A stretch of DNA of 5,133 nt from an uncultured Bacteroidota bacterium (GTDB taxonomy: Bacteria > Bacteroidota > Bacteroidia > UBA7662). The DNA lies in the NCBI GenBank assembly GCA_903908015.1, contig CAIVQI010000293.1:1-5133 (forward strand). The letters run 5' to 3'. Below the pieces are notes generated by a model. It searched no databases. It had not been told where the DNA came from and saw only the letters and a program-made list of their open reading frames with translations. Below are positions 1-5,133 of the stretch, piece by piece. Position 1 is the stretch's first letter. Each line of letters opens with the position of its first letter. Position numbers and translations under genes: made by a program.

Positions 1-2440
1 CACTCAATAGCGCCGTCTCGTCCCACTTGCCCGACTGGGGCTCACTGATGCGCAAATACATGCGGTGGGTAAACGAGGATGTGCCACGCAATTGCGCATT
101 GGGGGTCGCTACCGTACGCGCCGAGGTCGGAATGGTGAGCGAAGGAGAAGCCGCGGTGGCCTTCACCAAAAAGCCCTGCATGGGAGGAATCACCCCATTC
201 AATGCGCCGGCAGGGGTGGAGGTGGTGCCCACATACGAGGCAAAACCCGCGCCGCCCGACTTATTCACATCCCAGATGTAATACGCCTCAGCCACATTGC
301 TGCGGGTGAGGCCCGACAAGCTGATCCCACAGGTAAACGGATTGCCCACCAGGCTCCAGCCGTATATGTCTGCCACGCTTCCCTCTGACAATCCAGAAAC
401 ACTTACGTTGCTGGTCGACAAGCCGCCGCTTAAGCTGAGCGTTGAGGCCACGGTTGACCCATTCACCCCACTAGCCCCACCATAATACAGCGCATAACCC
501 TTACCCGCACCAATGGCTGAGGAAGTGTTTTGCCCCAGGCTATTGAATCCAACCCAGGCATTCGGATTGGCCGTATTTAGTGTGATGATGTTGTTGGGTG
601 GCGAACTGTTGATGAGTACGTTCGAACCGAAATTGGCGAGCGTGCCGCCCGTAACCGGCGCCGACACAAAGCGCCAGCCCGCGGTTGAACCCGTTACCGA
701 TTTCTCCATCGTTACTGTGCCCGAACCGGAAACCGTGCCCGAAGGCAGCAGTTGAGCATACGACGACTCCGAAGCCGCCTTCAGCGTAATCGTACCGTTG
801 TTGGTGAGGGTGCCGCCAGCGCCAACAGTAAGCGTCTTCCCGGCATCAACCCTTAATTTTGCGTTGCTCGATAACTCAAGCAAATCCTCCACCACAGCAT
901 TAGACGCAAAAACAACACCCGGACTGCTCGTATTCTGAACGAACACATAATCGAAGGTCATTGACCCGCTGCTTCTTGAAATGATCTGCGTGCCACTGCC
1001 ATCGAAAAACACGGCCCGGTTGTTCATATTGAAGGTCCCGTTGAAGTCCGCGTTGCCGGCAATCGCTAGGTCACCACCAACAGTGGTGCTCAAATTCAAG
1101 GTTCCTTGTACGACGCAATTACCGCGCACGGTGAGCGAGCCATTGTTGTTGCGGTTGACCGTTGATCCCACATCAACTGTGAGATTGCCTGCGCAAACCC
1201 TCGAAGTAGCCGGAGTTGAGGTTGTATTTAAATTAAGCGTTGAGTTGGAGGAAATCTGTACGTGGTGAGGATAACCTGCACCTGAAGCATTTCGCCATTC
1301 AAAACTGTTTTGATCATTTCCGTAAGCGCCGCCATTGTCGTATTTCAAGGTAGAACCCGAGGAGTAGGTTACGGCATTGGTGCTCACAAATCCCCCGGAC
1401 TTAATAGACAGCGTTCCAGAAATGGTGCTTGACGAACCAAAATTCACCCCGCCCGCCAGATCAGCATCAAAAAACGTACACGTTCCACTGACGGTACCGG
1501 TTCCCGCAAACGAAATTTTTCCGCCGGAAGCAGTGAATGTTCCATTGTTGGTGAATGTGGCGTTGTTCAACAGCGTGAGTGTCCTGGGACTCCCGTCACT
1601 CCCGGTGAAGGTAGCACCCGAATTGATGGTGAGCGAACTAATACTTGCCGATGTATTCAGCGTGATGTTGTGTCCATTCTGAATGCTCACCCTGCCACCA
1701 CTGCTAGTCCCGGGAGCCTCGGCGGCGTCAGCCCAATACGTACCTTGTGGAGACCGTTCCCAGCTCGCTGCTGAAGTCCAGTTGCCAGAGACCTTTGACC
1801 TGAAAAAATCGTTGGCATCGGTTGCGGTCGATGAAATGGTAATCGTGGCCGTTTGTTCCGAACCATCGTTCGCATTAAAGGACCCACCTCCTCCACCAGT
1901 GTATTGCACTCGACCCATGGCTTGGATTTTCAGGAAGTAAGTCCCCGCAACCCCCGGATTTAGGTTAACGGAAAGATTGTCCCGTCCAACCACCCTATCG
2001 TTACCGGAAGTACAGACAACATCAGCCGCTCCGCTGGTGGGGCTGCCATAATTTCCAACGTTAATTTCAGTCCACGAGGTTGGTTCGGTATCACCAGACC
2101 GCCAAAACCGGTACCGAAGCTGACCGGACACATAATCTCCTTCGGTTGCCCATCCAACCACTGCAAAGCCAGTGATGCTCAAGGTCTGTGAACCGCTAAC
2201 TGTAGGGGCAAAAGTAGTGTAATTTGCTGCCGAATTAAATTCATATCCAGAACATCCATTATAACCCCACATAACATCATGTGCTTTGTACCATGTTTGC
2301 GTCCCGTTCACGTTTAGCTTGATGCCTTTGTAGCCAATAGCACCACCTGCATACACCCGGGTGACCATTCCACAATACAGGAGACCGGTGACGATAAGGA
2401 TCAACAGTCGATTCGTTTTGAATAGTGTTGTAAATAACAT
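1..2440 (-). CDS. Large secreted multidomain surface protein, probable T9SS cargo (3' end beyond window)
   Basis: The frame is open from ATG (2440-2438) to the left edge: 813 codons, no stop. Residues 1-31 look like a Sec signal peptide: K8 and R11, a hydrophobic core at 12-26, and probable cleavage after V-Y-A31. Residues ~32-205 resemble a Bacteroidota beta-sandwich domain (VNGTQTWY, RYRFWRSGDTEPTSW, NDRVVGRDNL). DFFRSKVSGNW with a following SWE (211-228) begins a module common in this phylum. Residues ~245-575 are Gly/Ser/Thr/Asn-rich beta-strand repeats, probably a beta-helix (LTINSGATF, FFDGSGTQIIS at 478-488). GWRFVSAPV (588-596), WSLVGNP (695-701) and VIPPMQGFLVKA (750-761) are the block that in related proteins precedes adhesin-like or T9SS C-terminal domains. 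No catalytic motif is visible. The start has no Shine-Dalgarno sequence, as is normal in Bacteroidota. A cell-surface or adhesive role is inference. T9SS export cannot be confirmed because the C-terminus is missing. Confidence refers mainly to the gene and its secreted class. Confidence 0.9.
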   Translation of the reverse strand, partial: MLFTTLFKTNRLLILIVTGLLYCGMVTRVYAGGAIGYKGIKLNVNGTQTWYKAHDVMWGYNGCSGYEFNSAANYTTFAPTVSGSQTLSITGFAVVGWATEGDYVSGQLRYRFWRSGDTEPTSWTEINVGNYGSPTSGAADVVCTSGNDRVVGRDNLSVNLNPGVAGTYFLKIQAMGRVQYTGGGGGSFNANDGSEQTATITISSTATDANDFFRSKVSGNWTSAASWERSPQGTYWADAAEAPGTSSGGRVSIQNGHNITLNTSASISSLTINSGATFTGSDGSPRTLTLLNNATFTNNGTFTASGGKISFAGTGTVSGTCTFFDADLAGGVNFGSSSTISGTLSIKSGGFVSTNAVTYSSGSTLKYDNGGAYGNDQNSFEWRNASGAGYPHHVQISSNSTLNLNTTSTPATSRVCAGNLTVDVGSTVNRNNNGSLTVRGNCVVQGTLNLSTTVGGDLAIAGNADFNGTFNMNNRAVFFDGSGTQIISRSSGSMTFDYVFVQNTSSPGVVFASNAVVEDLLELSSNAKLRVDAGKTLTVGAGGTLTNNGTITLKAASESSYAQLLPSGTVSGSGTVTMEKSVTGSTAGWRFVSAPVTGGTLANFGSNVLINSSPPNNIITLNTANPNAWVGFNSLGQNTSSAIGAGKGYALYYGGASGVNGSTVASTLSLSGGLSTSNVSVSGLSEGSVADIYGWSLVGNPFTCGISLSGLTRSNVAEAYYIWDVNKSGGAGFASYVGTTSTPAGALNGVIPPMQGFLVKATAASPSLTIPTSARTVATPNAQLRGTSSFTHRMYLRISEPQSGKWDETALLS

Positions 2441-2449
2441 GTAAAACAA

Positions 2450-2510
2450 ATTTTAGAGTTTGAATTGAAAAATGATTGTTAAGATATGTTTATTTTTTGC
2501 CCTCTAAAAT
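2450..2510 (-). repeat. 9-bp inverted repeat in the leader of the secreted-protein gene
   Basis: The arms are ATTTTAGAG (2450-2458, plus strand) and CTCTAAAAT (2502-2510), exact reverse complements separated by 43 nt. The near arm ends 10 nt upstream of the ATG at 2440. If both arms are in the transcript they could pair and affect start-codon access, or they could be a split operator. In a region this AT-rich a 9-bp match may be chance, so the function is uncertain although the repeat is real. Confidence 0.35.
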
Positions 2511-2536
2511 GAAGAACGTTTTGGTTTCAAGCAAAA

Positions 2537-2566
2537 TTTTTTTGATTTTTTTAGAATTTTTTTTTT
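2537..2566 (-). promoter_or_regulatory. Closely spaced A-tracts upstream of the secreted-protein gene (possible curved DNA or UP-like element)
   Basis: On the plus strand there are three T-runs: 7 T at 2537-2543, 7 T at 2546-2552 and 10 T at 2557-2566. They are A-tracts on the coding strand of the secreted-protein gene, about 97-126 nt upstream of its ATG. The centres are about 9 and 12.5 bp apart, roughly one helical turn on average, which is the arrangement that bends DNA. A-tracts often lie just upstream of promoters and help bind RNA polymerase. I found no convincing core promoter downstream: the best -35-like piece is TTGAAA just downstream of the tracts, with a poor -10. The regulatory role is inference. 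Confidence 0.35.
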
Positions 2567-2833
2567 AAACCTATTGTAACAGGAAAAACAATTAATTTCA
2601 CCCGTAATATAACACAATACATTTCCCAATCTAATAGGGATTTGAATGGTATGAGGTTACCTTACTCGCTGTTTTTTCAACAGATCAATACGCGACTCTG
2701 CACAGGCCTTCTTCAATAAGTTCCTTTATGCTAACCGGAAAAAACCTGTAATAGATAAAATCCAAACCGATTTATCCTCGAAAATTAACGAATTCCAATA
2801 TGCCATAATCCGGCAAACCACCCTCAAGCTGGC

Positions 2834-4870
2834 CTACTCCACCCGGCGCCCCGCCGCCTTGCCCGCGAAGCGGTTCTTGTCGAGCACTTCAAAGGGCGAA
2901 TTGTTCGACACAAACTCAGGCACCATCACCTTCATGCGCGCCACCACGGTGGCTTCATCAGACGCAAACAACAAACGTTTGAGCTCCTTCATGTTCGCGC
3001 CCACCTCGCCGAGCGGGTAGCGCCGCACCTGGGCACGCATAATCTTAGGGTGGTGAGTGGGCAGGGTATTTTCGGCACTCGCCAGCAGTTCCTCATACAG
3101 CTTTTCGCCGGGACGAAGTCCAGTAAACTCAATGCGGATGTCATGGTCGACCTCCAGGCCCGACAGCTGGATCATTTTACGGGCCACATCCACAATCCGC
3201 ACCGATTTGCCCATATCGAACACAAAAATCTCGCCCCCCGTACCCATAACGCCCGCTTCCAGTACCAGCGAACAAGCCTCAGGGATGGTCATAAAATAGC
3301 GGGTGATGTCGGGGTGCGTCACCGTAATCGGCCCCCCATCGGCAATTTGCTTGCGAAAAAGGGGCAAGACCGAGCCATTCGAGCCCAAGACATTGCCGAA
3401 GCGCGTCGTAATGAAACGGGTGGAAGCCGTTTCGTCGGCCCCTGATGACCCAAGGCGAGAATCCGACTGATCCCGTTGCGTATCCGGATCGGTGGAAAGG
3501 CTCTGGGTGTATATTTCGGCCAAACGCTTGCTCGCCCCCATGACATTGGTGGGGTTCACTGCCTTGTCGGTACTCACCATCACAAAACGCTCAACCCCGT
3601 ACTCGAGCGACAAATCGGCGAGCTGCTGGGTGCCAAAAACATTCACATGCACCGCCTCATGCACATTCGCCTCCATGAGCGGTACATGCTTGTAGGCTGC
3701 GGCATGGAACACATAGTGTGGACGAAATCGCTCGAACAGGGAACGCATGCGCCGTTCATTGCGGATGTCGCCCATGGCAAAGAACAAGGCCGGTTGAAGG
3801 GCCGTCGGCAATTTGCGGAGCTCCTGCTCCAATTCATACATGGGAGTTTCGGCCTGGTCCACCAAAATCAGGCGGGCAGGCCGGTAATGCAAAATCTGGT
3901 TGGCCAGTCCGGAACCGATCGAACCCGCAGCACCGGTCACCATCACCACCCGATCGGTGAGCGCGTCTCGCACCCGATCGTTGTCCAGTTTAATCTCCTG
4001 GCGCTGCAAAAGGTCCTCAATGCGCACCGGCCGCAGTTGACGGGTATTGAACTCCCCGTTGATCCATCGCTCGACCGGAGGAATGGCCTTCACTTGCAAG
4101 TCCTTTGCCAAACACAGTTCAATGATTTCGGCCTTGCGCTCAGGGTCGATGTTCTGAATAGCCAAAATGACCAAGGAAACTCCATGTTCCATGGCAAAAT
4201 CTGTTTCCAGAACGGCCGAAGGCGCATACACCCTTAAGCCTTGCAACCGCCGATTCTGTTTGCCGGGCTCATCATCCATAAAACCAACCACCCGATAACC
4301 GGATGCCTTATCCGCTGCGATGCCGTTGCGCGCAATGACGCCGGCATCGCCTGCACCATAGATTAACACATTCTGAGGTTCCCCCAAAAGACCCGCTTGC
4401 ATGGCTCGCCCGCGAACCAACTGGTGATACACCAATTTAAATATAAAACGACTACCAATGAGCACCAAGGTGGTCATGGCAAATAGAATCGCAATGGTGG
4501 AGTGATACACCATTAGAAAATGACCAGCAGGCATTTCTAAACGTTCGGCGACCCACCGAACAAACAACAAAATACCAGTAGACCACAATACAGCGCGGAA
4601 CACCTTTAGGGCGTCGTAGAGGCCTGTATGCCGCACTACACCACTAAAGGATTGAGCCAAAATAAACCCAATCGAATAGGCCGTTACAACCCATAAAGCC
4701 CGCTCCAACATAAAATGGGCAGCGAACTCGTCGAGTGAGAAATTCAGCCGGGTGAGCAGCGCCAGCACATAACAACAAAAAACCAGCAGCAGATCAATGG
4801 CGAGAACGAGCCAACGGGAAACAAAGCGGTTGGCAAAACGGTGGGTCAGGCGGGCCAAAAAATCGTGCAT
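2834..4870 (-). CDS. Membrane-bound nucleotide-sugar 4,6-dehydratase, WbpM/CapD family (UDP-GlcNAc 4,6-dehydratase-like)
   Basis: This is a complete 678-aa protein, close to the usual length of the long, membrane-anchored family. About four transmembrane segments lie at residues ~20-42, 58-75, 88-107 and 118-147. A first Rossmann domain starts at NVLIYGAGDAG (167-177). A second, catalytic SDR domain starts at TGAAGSIGS (312-320), followed by HAAAYKHVPLME (389-400). The active-site stretch VSTDKAVNPTNVMGASKR (432-449) has Met444 where classical SDR enzymes have Tyr, with Lys448 four residues later; this is typical of WbpM-type enzymes. TTRFGNVLGSNGSV (488-501) and TGLRPGEKLYEELL (583-596) complete the signature. 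The family removes water from UDP-GlcNAc to give a 4-keto-6-deoxy sugar for capsule or O-antigen. The exact substrate is not shown. I chose ATG at 4870; an in-frame TTG at 4897 would add nine residues, and neither has a clear ribosome site. An Asp/Ser-rich insertion at ~459-483 is unusual. Confidence 0.95.
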   Translation of the reverse strand: MHDFLARLTHRFANRFVSRWLVLAIDLLLVFCCYVLALLTRLNFSLDEFAAHFMLERALWVVTAYSIGFILAQSFSGVVRHTGLYDALKVFRAVLWSTGILLFVRWVAERLEMPAGHFLMVYHSTIAILFAMTTLVLIGSRFIFKLVYHQLVRGRAMQAGLLGEPQNVLIYGAGDAGVIARNGIAADKASGYRVVGFMDDEPGKQNRRLQGLRVYAPSAVLETDFAMEHGVSLVILAIQNIDPERKAEIIELCLAKDLQVKAIPPVERWINGEFNTRQLRPVRIEDLLQRQEIKLDNDRVRDALTDRVVMVTGAAGSIGSGLANQILHYRPARLILVDQAETPMYELEQELRKLPTALQPALFFAMGDIRNERRMRSLFERFRPHYVFHAAAYKHVPLMEANVHEAVHVNVFGTQQLADLSLEYGVERFVMVSTDKAVNPTNVMGASKRLAEIYTQSLSTDPDTQRDQSDSRLGSSGADETASTRFITTRFGNVLGSNGSVLPLFRKQIADGGPITVTHPDITRYFMTIPEACSLVLEAGVMGTGGEIFVFDMGKSVRIVDVARKMIQLSGLEVDHDIRIEFTGLRPGEKLYEELLASAENTLPTHHPKIMRAQVRRYPLGEVGANMKELKRLLFASDEATVVARMKVMVPEFVSNNSPFEVLDKNRFAGKAAGRRVE

Positions 4871-4938
4871 ATTGCTGATGAGCAAAATTAACAACAAAAT
4901 ACGCAGAAAACGAAACAGAAAATTCTATTGAACATTAA

Positions 4939-4956
4939 GCGGCCTGGAATGACCGC
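4939..4956 (-). terminator. Small GC-rich hairpin after the ATP-grasp stop codon (weak terminator or processing candidate)
   Basis: Read on the minus strand, GCGGTC, a 6-nt loop ATTCCA and GGCCGC form a 6-bp stem with one G-T wobble. It begins about 10 nt after the TAG at 4967-4969. The sequence after it is T-rich but has no uninterrupted T-run directly behind the stem, so it is not a classic intrinsic terminator. It may weaken read-through into the dehydratase gene, mark an mRNA end, or mean nothing. Confidence 0.3.
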
Positions 4957-4966
4957 GGAGGAAGGT

Positions 4967-5133
4967 CTATGAGATCAGTCGCTCTGGAAAGCGGGCGCCG
5001 AAACGATCACTGAACCGATAGCCCCCGCCAAATCGGGGATTGACATCCGCCAGCCACAGCGTCCCCTGAGCGTCGGACAGCAGGTCAACGTCTAAATTAC
5101 CGGGCTGCCGCATCCATTCGCCCAATTCCAGTC
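4967..5133 (-). CDS. ATP-grasp enzyme, carbamoyl-phosphate-synthase-like (C-terminal 54 residues only)
   Basis: The fragment enters from the right edge in an open minus-strand frame and stops at TAG (4967-4969), giving 54 visible residues. It contains GNLDVDLLSD, then LWLADVNPRFGGGYRFSD and a following GARFPERLIS end. The D-x-N-P-R-F-G-G-G-Y block is the C-terminal metal- and ATP-binding motif of ATP-grasp ligases; D29 and N31 of the fragment match the acidic/Asn pair that holds magnesium. The preceding G-N-L-D-V-D strand also fits the fold. ATP-grasp enzymes join a carboxylate to an amine or other nucleophile through an acyl-phosphate. The substrate cannot be read from this fragment. It lies 96 nt upstream of the dehydratase on the same strand, and similar genes occur in Bacteroidota polysaccharide clusters, so a role in modifying a surface sugar is a reasonable inference. 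Confidence 0.85.
   Translation of the reverse strand, partial: LELGEWMRQPGNLDVDLLSDAQGTLWLADVNPRFGGGYRFSDRFGARFPERLIS

Larger units (their letters stand above)
2441..2833. other. AT-rich intergenic region, no gene seen
   Basis: This 393-bp gap separates the dehydratase stop codon from the start of the secreted-protein gene, both on the minus strand. I found no convincing coding frame on either strand; the longest ATG-started frame I noticed is 22 codons. The half next to the secreted-protein gene is very AT-rich and contains long T-runs on the plus strand. It should hold the 3' end signal of the dehydratase transcript and the promoter of the secreted protein. I could not find a strong intrinsic terminator or a clean match to the Bacteroidota promoter consensus (TTTG near -33, TAnnTTTG near -7). 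Confidence 0.75.

Noticed and set aside
27..1940. Series of plus-strand open frames of about 60-100 codons
   Set aside because: They lie antisense to one continuous 813-codon minus-strand frame with a signal peptide and recognisable motifs; their translations show no family features.
1687..2166. Short minus-strand frames within the secreted-protein gene
   Set aside because: They are out of frame with the long open frame that covers the same bases without a break.
2372..2374. Cys23 in LLYCG as a lipoprotein acylation site
   Set aside because: Tyr just before the Cys does not fit a lipobox, and a better signal-peptidase I site (V-Y-A) follows at residue 31.
2669..2683. CTGTT/AACAG hairpin with a 5-nt loop in the intergenic region
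   Set aside because: Short AT-rich stem and no T-run after it in either direction; not enough for a terminator call.
2651..2719. 22-codon plus-strand frame in the intergenic region
   Set aside because: Too short, no ribosome site or recognisable similarity, and expected by chance.
2801..2815. TGCC/GGCA stem just after the dehydratase stop as a terminator
   Set aside because: Only 4 bp of stem and no T-run following on the minus strand.
3476..4237. 253-codon plus-strand open frame
   Set aside because: It is antisense to the dehydratase, across its catalytic and cofactor motifs; its own translation is His/Gln-rich with no recognisable domain.

Overview
This window looks like chromosomal DNA from a member of the Bacteroidota. 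The main evidence is a very large secreted protein whose domain style is typical of that phylum: an N-terminal beta-sandwich, an FRSK/SGNW module, Gly/Ser/Thr/Asn-rich beta-helix-like repeats, then GWRFVSAPV, WSLVGNP and IPPMQGF motifs. Such proteins are usually exported by Sec and then the type IX secretion system (T9SS). Starts without a Shine-Dalgarno sequence and a strongly AT-rich intergenic region between coding regions of moderate GC also fit. I cannot name the genus.

All genes I can support are on the minus strand, so they read from right to left. (1) 4967-5133 is the last 54 codons of an ATP-grasp enzyme of the carbamoyl-phosphate-synthase-like type; its 5' part lies beyond the right edge. 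(2) 2834-4870 is a complete membrane-anchored nucleotide-sugar 4,6-dehydratase of the WbpM/CapD family (678 aa), which commits UDP-GlcNAc-type sugars to deoxy-amino-sugar synthesis for surface polysaccharide. (3) 2441-2833 is a 393-bp AT-rich gap with no gene, holding three T-runs at roughly helical spacing (one of 10 T) and a 9-bp inverted repeat near the next gene. (4) 1-2440 is the first 813 codons of the giant secreted protein; its 3' end, where a T9SS sorting domain would be expected, lies beyond the left edge. I translated this frame codon by codon and found no stop.

Genes 1 and 2 are plausibly co-transcribed as the edge of a surface polysaccharide locus (96-nt gap containing a small GC hairpin). 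Gene 3 probably has its own promoter in the AT-rich gap. The dehydratase acts at the inner membrane and the secreted protein outside the cell. The only functional link I can suggest, that some T9SS cargo is anchored to a surface lipopolysaccharide, is speculation here.

I did not find a clearly undescribed system. The points most worth a second look are an Asp/Ser-rich insertion inside the dehydratase catalytic domain, the poly-A/T tracts upstream of the surface-protein gene, and the pairing of the ATP-grasp enzyme with the dehydratase. I saw no tRNA, rRNA, CRISPR array, insertion sequence or attachment site.
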